Shown one piece after another: positions 1 to 8,066 of a DNA stretch of 64,000 bases (the stretch's first letter is position 1; every line of letters begins with the position of its first letter). Under the pieces are notes generated by a model. The model worked only from the letters and a program-made list of their open reading frames with translations, was not told the DNA's origin and made no database searches. The stretch comes from Hyphomonas neptunium ATCC 15444 (GTDB taxonomy: Bacteria > Pseudomonadota > Alphaproteobacteria > Caulobacterales > Hyphomonadaceae), in contig NC_008358.1 in assembly GCF_000013025.1 (NCBI RefSeq), forward strand, positions 3,224,001 through 3,288,000. The letters run 5' to 3'. Made by a program: the position numbers and the translations under genes.

Positions 1-2
1 AC

Positions 3-704
3 ATCGCGGTCGATGTGCGCGGACGCGGCAAGTCTGCTTATGATCCGAAGCCGGACAATTATCAGCCGCCAGTCTATGCCAGGGACATGTTTGCCCTGCT
101 CGACACCCTGGGCATCGCGCGCGCCGCCTTGATCGGCACCTCTATGGGAGGGCTCATCTCTCTGCTGATGGCCCGCTCAGCGCCCAAACGGGTCGCCGGC
201 ATTGTACTCAATGATGTTGGCCCGGTCGTTGAGAAAGCGGGCCTCGCGCGTATCGGGTCCTATGCCGGCAAGGTCGCTCCGGTCACGGACTGGGAAAGCG
301 CGGCCGCTGCTGTGAAGACATTACAAGGCGCCGCATTTCCGGACATGCCCGAAGGCCGCTGGATGGACTTTGCCCGGCGCACCTACAAGGAACTTCCTTC
401 CGGCGAAGTCGTTCTGGCTTACGACCCCGGCATTGCCCGCTCCCTGGGCAAGGTGAAACCCGGACCGGTTACCAATTTCATTCTATGGCGCCTGTTTGCC
501 GCTTCCCGAAAAGCGCCGCTTCTGATCATCCGGGGCGAGACATCTGATATTCTGTCGGCCGGAACCGCAGAAATGATGGTCCGCCGGCATCCCGATGCCA
601 GGCTGGCCACGGTGCCGCGGGTGGGCCATGCCCCGATCCTCGACGAGCCCCAGGCCGTTTCCGCTATTTCAGATTTTCTCAGCCGCCTGGAGACCACGGC
701 ATGA
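3..704 (+). CDS. alpha/beta hydrolase (5' end outside window)
   Basis: C-terminal 233 residues of an alpha/beta-hydrolase-fold enzyme; the reading frame is open to the first base, so the start lies upstream. The nucleophile elbow G-T-S-M-G (sequence ALIGTSMGG) supplies the serine. A late GHAPILDEP segment supplies the expected histidine. The DVRGRGKS segment just before the elbow is typical of the family's oxyanion-side loop. The substrate cannot be told; homologues include esterases, haloperoxidase-like enzymes and C-C hydrolases. The stop codon overlaps the next start (ATGA at 701-704), so it is translationally coupled to the MFS transporter, which may move its substrate or product. Confidence 0.9.
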   Translation: MAVDVRGRGKSAYDPKPDNYQPPVYARDMFALLDTLGIARAALIGTSMGGLISLLMARSAPKRVAGIVLNDVGPVVEKAGLARIGSYAGKVAPVTDWESAAAAVKTLQGAAFPDMPEGRWMDFARRTYKELPSGEVVLAYDPGIARSLGKVKPGPVTNFILWRLFAASRKAPLLIIRGETSDILSAGTAEMMVRRHPDARLATVPRVGHAPILDEPQAVSAISDFLSRLETTA

Positions 705-1987
705 CAAGTCCCGCCTTGCCTGTGGCCGCGCCCAAGATTTCCGGCCGGGCCTGGATACTTGCCGTCCTGACCCTGACATACACCTTCAATCATGTGGACC
801 GGCAGATTCTCGTGATCCTTCTGGAGCCGATCAAGACCGAGCTTGGCCTGCGTGACAGCCAGCTGGGTATGCTCTCCGGCCTCGCCTTTGCCGCTTTCTA
901 CGCGACGCTTGGCATTCCCGTGGCGATGTGGGCCGACCGGGGCAACCGGCGCAACATCATCGCGCTCGCCCTGGGGCTCTGGTCTGCGATGACAGCGTTC
1001 TCCGGCCTCGCTCAGAATTACTGGCAACTTCTTCTCGCGCGCATGGGCGTCGGCGTGGGTGAAGCCGGTGGAACCCCGCCGGCGACCTCCATGATCGCAG
1101 ACCTCTATCCGCCGCAGGAACGCGCCACGGCGCTTGGCATATATACGGCCGGGATTGGCCTCGGCATCATGGCCGGCTTCGCGCTTGGCGGCTACGTTTA
1201 CGAGCTTTACGGCTGGCGCGTGGCCTTCTTCGTGGCCGGCATCCCCGGATTAATCCTTGCCCTGATCGTCCGCTTCGGCATCCGCGAACCGGTCCGCGGG
1301 CTGGCTGACCAGCGCCAGGATGACAGCCCAGCGCCGTCGCTGGGGGAAACGCTGAAGTTCATCTTCGGCCAGTCGTCATATCTATGGCTGATGGCGGGCT
1401 GCCTTCTGATCTGCATTTCAGCCAACGCCTTTCTGGTTTTCACGTCCAGCCTGCTTCAGCGCACCTATGATCTCTCTCCCGGCCAGGTCTCCCTGCCCCT
1501 CGGGGTGTTGATCGGCGGGGTGGGCAGCATCGGGGCCATCGTACTGGGCCGGGTGTGCGATACGCTGTCAAAGAAAGACCTGCGCTGGCGGCCGCTGATT
1601 ATTGCCCTGTGCGCTGCGGTTGCCCTGCCTTTTGCCTGGATGTTCCTGCGCGCGCCCAGCGTTGAGCTGGCCTATGCCTGGAACATCGTGCCCAGCTTCA
1701 TCGGGCTGATCTATGCCAGCGTTGCCTATACGGCTTCGCAGGAGCTGGTGAAGCTGCGCATGCGCTCCTTTGCATCGGCCTTCATGTTGTTCTGCCTGAC
1801 GCTGATCGGCATTGGCTGCGGTCCCTGGATCGCAGGTGAGCTTTCCGACCATTTCCTGCGTGGCGGCGCCGAGCGGCCGCTTGCGCGCGCCCTGGAAGTG
1901 ATCTTGCTGTTCAATGCCGCCAGCATTGTCTGCCTGCTGATGGCGACACGCAAATACAGGTCAGATGCCGAAAGGGCGGCACTTTGA
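701..1987 (+). CDS. MFS transporter, spinster-like
   Basis: A 428-residue major facilitator of about 12 hydrophobic segments. The N-terminal half has the NHVDRQIL motif in the first helix and the loop 2-3 signature (ADRGNRRN), and GVGVGEAGGTPPA in helix 4-5. This pattern is seen in the spinster-like MFS group common in alphaproteobacteria, often beside catabolic hydrolases. It should sit in the inner membrane as a proton-coupled or facilitated transporter; the substrate is unknown. It overlaps the preceding hydrolase by four bases and is followed on the same strand by a hot-dog thioesterase, which suggests a small catabolic operon. Confidence 0.9.
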   Translation: MTSPALPVAAPKISGRAWILAVLTLTYTFNHVDRQILVILLEPIKTELGLRDSQLGMLSGLAFAAFYATLGIPVAMWADRGNRRNIIALALGLWSAMTAFSGLAQNYWQLLLARMGVGVGEAGGTPPATSMIADLYPPQERATALGIYTAGIGLGIMAGFALGGYVYELYGWRVAFFVAGIPGLILALIVRFGIREPVRGLADQRQDDSPAPSLGETLKFIFGQSSYLWLMAGCLLICISANAFLVFTSSLLQRTYDLSPGQVSLPLGVLIGGVGSIGAIVLGRVCDTLSKKDLRWRPLIIALCAAVALPFAWMFLRAPSVELAYAWNIVPSFIGLIYASVAYTASQELVKLRMRSFASAFMLFCLTLIGIGCGPWIAGELSDHFLRGGAERPLARALEVILLFNAASIVCLLMATRKYRSDAERAAL

Positions 1988-2078
1988 ACTGTTCTCGTTC
2001 AGCTGCAGGCATTGCCGCGCGGGCTCTTGCGGCCGTCTGCGCCGCCGCTTATCGCTGCTGAAGAAGACGGAGTGGGTG

Positions 2079-2513
2079 ATGACATATATGCTGCCCGATT
2101 CAGAGCTGACCCCAGAGGCGTTTAACCGCCGGAGCGAAGGCGCGCTTCCCGGCCATATCGGGCTGGTGGTCACCCATACCGGACGTGATCGCTTTGAAGG
2201 CCATTTCGATATTCAGCGCCACCATCACGCGCCCAACGGTTTCCTGCACGCAGGCAGCCTGGTGACACTTGCCGATACACTTTGCGGCTACGCAACGGTC
2301 GCAAACCTGCGCGAAGGCGCAACGGGGTTCACGACCATCGAACTCAAGACAAACTTCTTCGCCACGGCGCTGGAAGGCCGCGTCAATGCGGTGGCTACTC
2401 CGGTCCATGTCGGGGGCACGACACAGGTCTGGGACTGCGAACTGACGAACGCAGCCGGCAAGCGCATGGCGCTATTCCGCTGCTCTCAGCTGGTGCTCCG
2501 GGCGAAGGGCTAG
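2079..2513 (+). CDS. PaaI-family hot-dog thioesterase
   Basis: A 144-residue single hot-dog protein. The segment HHHAPNGFLHAGSLVTLADT carries the NG-x-x-H-x-G and following acidic residue that form the acyl-CoA thioesterase active site in PaaI/YbgC-type enzymes. It is expected to hydrolyse a (possibly aromatic) acyl-CoA in the cytoplasm. The frame is open from 1965 inside the MFS gene, but I chose the ATG at 2079 because it follows a purine-rich GAAGACGGAG and gives the usual family length. It probably belongs to the same transcription unit as the hydrolase and transporter. Confidence 0.87.
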   Translation: MTYMLPDSELTPEAFNRRSEGALPGHIGLVVTHTGRDRFEGHFDIQRHHHAPNGFLHAGSLVTLADTLCGYATVANLREGATGFTTIELKTNFFATALEGRVNAVATPVHVGGTTQVWDCELTNAAGKRMALFRCSQLVLRAKG

Positions 2514-2539
2514 GTGCCCCTCGCCGCAGAACAGTTGGA

Positions 2540-3166
2540 TCAGTATTGCAGGGTGTTGGGCTCGGTCTCCGGTGGAGGCTCGGCCGCCGGCGGCGGAACG
2601 GGCTCAGGCATCTGCTCATCAACGGTTTCGTCGGCAGGCTGCGGCGCCGCGCTGGCCATGCCGCAGCAGCGGACCTGCATTTCCAGCACGCGATCATTGA
2701 ACCGGCACTGCTGGTCGTTGATTTCCCGCAGGATGGAGGGGCCACCGGCGCGGGTCGTAAAGCGGGTCTGGGTACAGCTGGTCAGCGTGTAGCCCTCCCG
2801 GCATGTGCCCACATTGGACTTCTGGATCGTGCGGGTCTCGCACAGCATCGCATCTTCCTTGGCGAGCGCTTCTTCAGCCTTCGCCATCGCCGCCGCTGCA
2901 TCCGCCTTGGCTTCATCTGCAGCCGTCTGTGCCTCGCCGACGAGATTGAAAGCCTCCGACATGCGCAGATTGGTATCTGCAAGCGCCGTCGACTGGCCAT
3001 CGATCTCGACTTTCAGCCGGCAGACGTCTTCGTCCGCCTTGTCCGGGTTGGCGCAATACTGCCCAACCGTCATGTCATTCGGGATACTGGTGCACGCGGC
3101 CATACCAAGGGCAGCGAGCGCGAGACCACCTGCCAGCAGTTTTGCCGGCATTTTTGAAAGTGTCAT
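2540..3166 (-). CDS. predicted lipoprotein with alanine-rich coiled coil
   Basis: A 208-residue secreted protein of unknown function. Residues 1-25 form a lipoprotein signal (MTLSKMPAKLLAGG, then ALGMAACTS) with Cys after A-A. The middle (roughly 70-105) is Ala/Glu/Lys rich (AAAAMAKAEEALAKED) and probably coiled coil. The following part contains eight or so cysteines, several spaced as in disulfide-bonded periplasmic proteins. The C-terminus is Pro/Glu rich. An in-frame ATG lies 15 bases upstream at 3181. I recognise no family. Confidence 0.75.
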   Translation of the reverse strand: MTLSKMPAKLLAGGLALAALGMAACTSIPNDMTVGQYCANPDKADEDVCRLKVEIDGQSTALADTNLRMSEAFNLVGEAQTAADEAKADAAAAMAKAEEALAKEDAMLCETRTIQKSNVGTCREGYTLTSCTQTRFTTRAGGPSILREINDQQCRFNDRVLEMQVRCCGMASAAPQPADETVDEQMPEPVPPPAAEPPPETEPNTLQY

Positions 3167-3297
3167 GAGCAACTCCATCACCTGTTGTCCGGGGACTTTT
3201 CGCCCTCCGCCAGGTCATGGGGTGCCAGGATGGTTAATCCGTCAACCCTGGTCGCGTATTGGGGGAATTCCCGCCAGCCACGCCGAACCAGGCTGCT

Positions 3298-4182
3298 TTA
3301 CGCCTTCAGCTTGTAGCCCCGGCGGAACAGCAGCCATATCCAGATCATCGACGCCAGCGCGAGAACACCCGTGTAAATAGCTCCCACCAGGATAGATCCA
3401 TTCGCAACACCCAGATGCCCATATCGGTATCCGTCGATCATGTAAAAAATCGGGTTGAGATAGGCGAGCGTCTGAAACGGCTCCACCATCACCTTGATGT
3501 CGTAAAAGGTGCCTGAAAGAAACGTCAGCGGCACAATGATGAAGTTGGTGACGGCTGCCAGATGGTCAAACTTGTCAGCCCAGATGCCGCCATAGGCGCC
3601 GAGCGCCCCAAGAATGATGGCCGATGTCAGGGTAAACCAGACAATTGGCCAGATATGGGCCACATGCAGGTTGGCGAGCCCCGACAGCTGGATCGCAATG
3701 GCCGAGATCGCGGCGACCACGAGGCCGCGCGTGACCGCCCCGCCCAGGAACGCAATCGTCAGCTCCAGCGGCGACAGCGGCGGCATCAGGAAATCGACAT
3801 GGGTCGCATTGAACTTCGCCTGCAGCAGGCTGGAACTCGTATTGGAAAAGGCGTTCTGGAGGATGGCCATCATGATCAGGCCCGGCGCCAGGAAGTCGTT
3901 ATAGTTCATGCCCTCGAAATCGCCGGTCAGCCGCCCGCGATCCCCGAAGGCGAGTTTGAACACGGTCATGAACAGCAGCGTAGTCACCACAGGCGCGAAA
4001 ACGGTCTGCATCCACACCTTCAGGAACCGCCCGACCTCTCTTTTATAAAGTGTCCACAGCCCAAGGCCGTTGAAAGCGCCATATTGGCGAAGACGAGATT
4101 GCGCACTGCCGGGAATCGTATCCATGCAACGCAAATAGGCGAAGCCGGTACGTTTCGCGAGGGGTGCCCGCGACTTTTCCAT
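3298..4182 (-). CDS. ABC-2 type transporter permease
   Basis: A 294-residue membrane protein of the ABC-2 (YadH/NodJ-like) family, with about six hydrophobic segments. The conserved C-terminal part reads LTFLSGTFYDIKVM, then LNPIFYMIDGYRYG, typical of this family. It would form the inner-membrane channel of an exporter for lipid, polysaccharide or drug. The start at 4182 is preceded by CAGGGTGGCGAG; the frame is open to 4245, and a third possible start is at 4125. No ATP-binding partner lies next to it, so the ATPase must be encoded elsewhere. It is divergent from gcrA. Confidence 0.87.
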   Translation of the reverse strand: MEKSRAPLAKRTGFAYLRCMDTIPGSAQSRLRQYGAFNGLGLWTLYKREVGRFLKVWMQTVFAPVVTTLLFMTVFKLAFGDRGRLTGDFEGMNYNDFLAPGLIMMAILQNAFSNTSSSLLQAKFNATHVDFLMPPLSPLELTIAFLGGAVTRGLVVAAISAIAIQLSGLANLHVAHIWPIVWFTLTSAIILGALGAYGGIWADKFDHLAAVTNFIIVPLTFLSGTFYDIKVMVEPFQTLAYLNPIFYMIDGYRYGHLGVANGSILVGAIYTGVLALASMIWIWLLFRRGYKLKA

Positions 4183-4246
4183 CTCGCCACCCTGTGGAAT
4201 CCTTACCACAAGATATAGAAACCCTGTGGAATGCGCGGGGCCCATG

Positions 4247-4274
4247 TTGTGTTTCGTTTCGCTCCTGATACGAT
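4247..4274 (+). promoter_or_regulatory. putative gcrA promoter
   Basis: TTGTGT (4247-4252), 16 bases, TACGAT (4269-4274) gives a sigma-70-like promoter with a predicted start near 4281, leaving a leader of about 90 bases before gcrA. GANTC sites (CcrM methylation motif) occur at 4113-4117 and 4197-4201 on the upstream side. No perfect DnaA box is seen here. The -35 is poor, so the call is tentative. Confidence 0.35.
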
Positions 4275-4373
4275 ATATAGGTGTTCAGAAGAGCGGTGCT
4301 TACCAGCCGTTACAACATCTAGTGGGTCTGGGCTCTGTGCGCAGCCCAACCTTACGCGGGAGACCTGCAAACC

Positions 4374-4925
4374 ATGTCATGGACCGATGAACGGGTATCA
4401 GTGCTCAAGAAGTTGTGGGCCGAAGGCCACTCAGCTTCTCAGATCGCCAAACAATTGGGGGGCGTCACCCGAAACGCCGTGATCGGCAAGGTGCACCGCC
4501 TTGGCCTGTCGGGCCGCGCGACCCCGTCGCGTCCTGTGAAACGGCCGCCACGTCTGGCGCGTCCCAAGCCCCGTTTCATGGTGGAGGGCGCATCGCCCGC
4601 CGCTGCAGCGCCAGCAGCAGCGCCAGCCGCAACTCCGCTGCCTGGGTTGACGGATGTTCCGGCGACGCCAGAGCGGAACACGGCCCTTGCCCCGCTGCCG
4701 CCCCTGCCGATGGCAGACGGCATCCCGGCGACCATCCTCACCCTGCGGGATTCGATGTGCAAATGGCCCATCGGAGACCCTGCGGACCCCAAATTTGCGT
4801 TCTGCGGACGCAAAGCAGATTGCGGTCCCTATTGCACTGAGCACGCAGCCGTTGCATTCCAACCTGCAAGGAAGCGTGAAGGTCGCAAGACCGAATACGA
4901 CTACGTCCGGCGCATTGCAGGCTAA
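4374..4925 (+). CDS. gcrA: GcrA cell cycle regulator
   Basis: A 183-residue match to GcrA, the alphaproteobacterial cell-cycle factor that binds sigma-70 and methylated GANTC promoters. The N-terminal helix-turn-helix domain (MSWTDERV, KLWAEGHSASQIAKQLG, TRNAVIGKVHRLGL) is diagnostic. A Pro/Ala-rich linker (about 50-115) leads to the C-terminal sigma-interacting domain, with CKWPIGDP, FCGRKAD and PYCTEHAA holding conserved cysteines. In Caulobacter it acts opposite CtrA and DnaA across the cell cycle. It is a single-gene unit ending in a shared terminator with the convergent kinase gene. Confidence 0.97.
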   Translation: MSWTDERVSVLKKLWAEGHSASQIAKQLGGVTRNAVIGKVHRLGLSGRATPSRPVKRPPRLARPKPRFMVEGASPAAAAPAAAPAATPLPGLTDVPATPERNTALAPLPPLPMADGIPATILTLRDSMCKWPIGDPADPKFAFCGRKADCGPYCTEHAAVAFQPARKREGRKTEYDYVRRIAG

Positions 4926-4955
4926 CGCCCGCATTCCATCTCGCCAGACGGAAGG

Positions 4956-4987
4956 AAGCCCCCGGTGCCCCCCGCCCCGGGGGCTTT
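4956..4987. terminator. bidirectional terminator, gcrA / kinase
   Basis: A perfect 10-bp stem, AAGCCCCCGG (4956-4965) with CCGGGGGCTT (4977-4986), lies between the convergent gcrA and histidine kinase genes. It has A and T residues at the stem base in both directions, so it can serve both. Confidence 0.7.
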
Positions 4988-5001
4988 ACCGTTTCAGGGT
5001 C

Positions 5002-6381
5002 TCAACTTTCACGCGCAGCCGGTAGCCAGACCCCGAATGCCGTGCCCTGCCCCATGAGGGTTTCAACCGCCATCCCGCCGCGATGGTGGGCCATGATGTG
5101 CTTGACGATGGCCAGGCCAAGGCCCGTGCCGGTAATCTTACCGCCCCGGCTCTGATCGGCCCGGTAAAACCGCTCGCCCAGGCGCGGCAGGTGTTCCCGC
5201 TCGATGCCCGGCCCCTGATCCTCGACCCGCATCCAGACGGTCGGGTCGCTGATGGCCATCCGGTTGGATGTTTGCAGCAGGGTCATCCGCTCGCTCTCCG
5301 GCCAGGCCTGAGCTGCCTCGGTCCGCGCTTCAAACCCATCTGGCGCGACGCCGCACCGGATCGTGACCGTGTGGCCGCCCTTTGAATATTTGATGGCGTT
5401 CGACACCAGGTTCTCAACCACCTGGATCAGTTCATCCCGGTTGGCGGTTACCGCCGGCAACGCGGCAGGCTCCTCGATCACCAGTGTCACGCCCTTTTCG
5501 CTCGCCAGCGGTTGCAGCGCGTCCACGGAATTCATGACGATGTCGCCAAAATGCTCGCGCGCCGTAGGCTGCACATGTTCGGCGCTCTCGATCCGCGACA
5601 GGGAGAGGAGATCAGCAATCAGCCGGCTCATCCGCTCACTTTCGCCCGCCATGATGCCCAGGAACCGGTCCCAGGAATCCTTGTCTTCCCGCGCAGGCCC
5701 CCGCATCGTTTCGATAAAACCGGAAATAGCCGTCAGCGGCGTGCGCAGTTCATGGCTCGCATTGGCCAGAAAATCCGCCCGCGCGCGCGCTGCGCGCTTC
5801 ACCGGTGTCAGGTCTTCCAGCACAACCAGCAGATTGCCGCTGCTGCGGATGGGCCGGATATGCGCGCGCCATTGTTCCTCCGGCCCGATTTCCATTTCAA
5901 TCTCGGCCGAGCCGAGCCCCGGCATGCTGAAACAGGTCTCGATTGCGGCCAAAAGTGCGGGCGTGCGGATAATCACACTCGCGCGCGGCGGCGCCGAGCG
6001 GCGCTGGCCCAGCCGCAGAAAGGCCGCGGCAGGATCATTGTATGCGGTAATTCGCTGCTGATCATGGCTGACTTCAAAGGCCGGAAGCGGCAGCGCCGAA
6101 AGAAAATCGGCTATGGCGAGGCTGTCTCTTCCGGCTGCCTCCACCGTTTTTACCGGCCCGCTCGGCGCCTGCGTGCTGGCCGAGCCGACATAATACGCCG
6201 CCGCGATCGACCCGATAACAAACATGGCGGTCAACGCCTCAATCAGCCCGAGCGAGCTGGTCATCGCCAGGATCAGCATGACAATGCCGGTCGTTCCGAC
6301 CAGAACCCCGAAATCCCTCGCCCGGCGCGTCATCGAATGACGGGGCGTCTGTAAACTCTCTGTTTCACTACCATCGCTCAT
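5002..6381 (-). CDS. PhoR-like sensor histidine kinase
   Basis: A 459-residue membrane kinase. Two hydrophobic segments lie in the first 70 residues (GVLVGTTGIVMLILAM; ALTAMFVIGSIAAAYYVG). A PAS-like region follows, then the H box NASHELRTPL with the PhoR-like continuation AISGFIETMRG. The N box is LVSNAIKYSKGG, with G boxes EDQGPGI and GTGLGLAIVKH. The catalytic domain is complete. Family resemblance is to PhoR (phosphate starvation), but no phoB, pst or phoU gene lies nearby, so the phosphate role is only a guess. It converges on gcrA and diverges from the efflux operon. Confidence 0.87.
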   Translation of the reverse strand: MSDGSETESLQTPRHSMTRRARDFGVLVGTTGIVMLILAMTSSLGLIEALTAMFVIGSIAAAYYVGSASTQAPSGPVKTVEAAGRDSLAIADFLSALPLPAFEVSHDQQRITAYNDPAAAFLRLGQRRSAPPRASVIIRTPALLAAIETCFSMPGLGSAEIEMEIGPEEQWRAHIRPIRSSGNLLVVLEDLTPVKRAARARADFLANASHELRTPLTAISGFIETMRGPAREDKDSWDRFLGIMAGESERMSRLIADLLSLSRIESAEHVQPTAREHFGDIVMNSVDALQPLASEKGVTLVIEEPAALPAVTANRDELIQVVENLVSNAIKYSKGGHTVTIRCGVAPDGFEARTEAAQAWPESERMTLLQTSNRMAISDPTVWMRVEDQGPGIEREHLPRLGERFYRADQSRGGKITGTGLGLAIVKHIMAHHRGGMAVETLMGQGTAFGVWLPAARES

Positions 6382-6505
6382 AATGAATGCCGCCTGTGCC
6401 GGAAACTTCTTCCGGTTCTCTGTTTAGCGGCTACAGCGCCCTCGGCGTCCTGCCAATACCAGCCGGCCAGCCAAGCCGGCATCAAAGACCAATCCGAGAG
6501 AAAAG

Positions 6506-6522
6506 TTATTGAAAATCGATAA
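6506..6522. promoter_or_regulatory. operator-like dyad before efflux operon
   Basis: TTATTG (6506-6511), AAAAT, CGATAA (6517-6522): a 6-5-6 inverted repeat with one mismatch. It sits just upstream of the predicted -35. The same half-sites and spacing recur three times at 34765-34870, so a shared regulator is plausible. The protein is unknown. Confidence 0.45.
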
Positions 6523-6529
6523 TTCCTCA

Positions 6530-6558
6530 TTGACGCTCGGCAAGGACAGGCGTATCGC
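6530..6558 (+). promoter_or_regulatory. promoter of RND efflux operon
   Basis: TTGACG (6530-6535), 17 bases, TATCGC (6553-6558) is a good sigma-70-type promoter. The predicted start is near 6565, about 27 bases before the first gene of the operon. Confidence 0.55.
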
Positions 6559-6591
6559 AACCCCAAGGCAGCCCGGAGCGCCGGATACCGC

Positions 6592-8061
6592 ATGAAAAAT
6601 TCTCTCCTCCTGATGGGCACGGCCATGCTTGCGGCGTGTGCCACCTCTCCCAACGCCATTGAGCGTCTCGCCACCGACAGGGAGGCTCTGTTTGCGGCTG
6701 CGCCCGAGGCGCCGGCCGAATGGGCGGCGCGCGGTGTTGCGGGTGTGGCTGAAACGGGCAACTGGCTCGATCAGTTCAACGATCCGGTCATGAACGAACT
6801 TGTCGCTGAGGCCCTCGCCGCCAATCCGACACTGGAATCCCGCGCCGCCAGCCTGCGCGCCTCCGCTGCCCTGTCGCGCAGCGCGCGCGGCCAGCGCTGG
6901 CCCTCGCTATCGGCGACCGCAAGCTTCGGTGGCACCTCCACCGGCGTAACTCTTCCCGCCGGCGGCGATGACCGCATTAATGGCGAAGTCTATGGCCTGG
7001 GCCTGGACGCAAGCTGGGAGTTCGACCTCTGGGGCCGTATCTCCAATGGCATTGCGCAGGCAGATGCTGACTATGCGGCAACCGCCGCCGACCTTGCCGC
7101 CACCGAACTTTCGATCGCTGCGCAGACCGCGTCGGCCTGGATCAGCCTCAATGAAGCGCTGACTCAGGAGCGGATTGCTGTTCTCACCTACGAGGCCCGT
7201 CAACGGGTGGTGGACCTGACCGAGCCGCGCGTGCGCGCCGGCATCTATGGCCCGCTGGAATTGCGCACGGCGCGGAGCGTCCTCGCGCAAGCCGAAGCGG
7301 CCATCGCGGCGCGGCGCCAGTTCTCGAATGAAGCCACCCGGCGTCTTGAGGTTCTGCTCGGCCGGTATCCCTCTGCGGAGCTGACTGCGCCAGCGATCAT
7401 TCCGGAATTGCCGCCCATGGAAGTTGTCGGCAATCCCGCATTAATGCTGTCGCGCCGGCCGGATATTGCCGTGCTTGAAGCGCGCGTGGTCGGCGCCGGC
7501 CTGCAGGCTGAGGCCGCACGCCTTGCGCTGCTGCCGAGCCTTGGCCTGACCGGATCGCTGGGCACGAATGAAACCGACATATCCGACGCGCTTGACCCGA
7601 CCCTGATCGCGGCGCGCCTGATTGGAAATCTGATACAGCCTCTCTTCAGTGGCGGCAGCCTCAATGCGCAACGCCTGGCCGCCATTGCTCAGGCTGAAGC
7701 TGCTGTGGCCAACTATGCCGGCGCCGCCCTGGATGCCTGGCGTGAGGTCGAGAACGCTCTGACGGCTGATATTCTTCTTGCTCAGCAGGAAGACGCGCAG
7801 GGCCGGGCCCTCGAAGAAGCCCGCTTTGCCGAAGAGATTGCCGAGCGGCAGTATTCAAGCGGCACGGTCAACGTCTTTAACCTCATCGATGCGCAGACGC
7901 GCCGGCTGACCGCAGAAAGCCAGCTGGCAACGGCGCGGGCCGACCGTGCCCGCAACCGGATTACCTATCATCTCGCCCTGGGCGGCGGCGTTCCCGTGAT
8001 GGAACTCGCCGGCGAGGACGACCTGTTTGACACTGACGCCGCCGAAAGCGGCAGGAGATAG
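6592..8061 (+). CDS. RND efflux outer membrane lipoprotein (NodT/OprM family)
   Basis: A 489-residue outer-membrane efflux protein, the TolC-like exit duct of a tripartite pump. The signal MKNSLLLMGTAMLAACAT has a lipobox ending in Cys-16, as in NodT/OprM lipoproteins. The body shows the two-fold repeated outer-membrane efflux domain. Typical motifs are NWLDQFNDPVMNELVAEALAAN early and LSRRPDIAVLEARV mid-protein, with SSGTVNVFNLIDAQ and later helices near the end. It is first gene of the operon and lies 5 bases before the adaptor. Confidence 0.93.
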   Translation: MKNSLLLMGTAMLAACATSPNAIERLATDREALFAAAPEAPAEWAARGVAGVAETGNWLDQFNDPVMNELVAEALAANPTLESRAASLRASAALSRSARGQRWPSLSATASFGGTSTGVTLPAGGDDRINGEVYGLGLDASWEFDLWGRISNGIAQADADYAATAADLAATELSIAAQTASAWISLNEALTQERIAVLTYEARQRVVDLTEPRVRAGIYGPLELRTARSVLAQAEAAIAARRQFSNEATRRLEVLLGRYPSAELTAPAIIPELPPMEVVGNPALMLSRRPDIAVLEARVVGAGLQAEAARLALLPSLGLTGSLGTNETDISDALDPTLIAARLIGNLIQPLFSGGSLNAQRLAAIAQAEAAVANYAGAALDAWREVENALTADILLAQQEDAQGRALEEARFAEEIAERQYSSGTVNVFNLIDAQTRRLTAESQLATARADRARNRITYHLALGGGVPVMELAGEDDLFDTDAAESGRR

Positions 8062-8066
8062 ACGCC

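Noticed and set aside
2282..3157. Plus-strand open frame overlapping the thioesterase and the lipoprotein
   Set aside because: Arg/Gly-rich translation without signal or motif; crosses two genes with better evidence.
5002..6381. Calling the kinase phoR
   Set aside because: The H-box region is PhoR-like but there is no phoB, pst or phoU in the neighbourhood, so the symbol is not justified.
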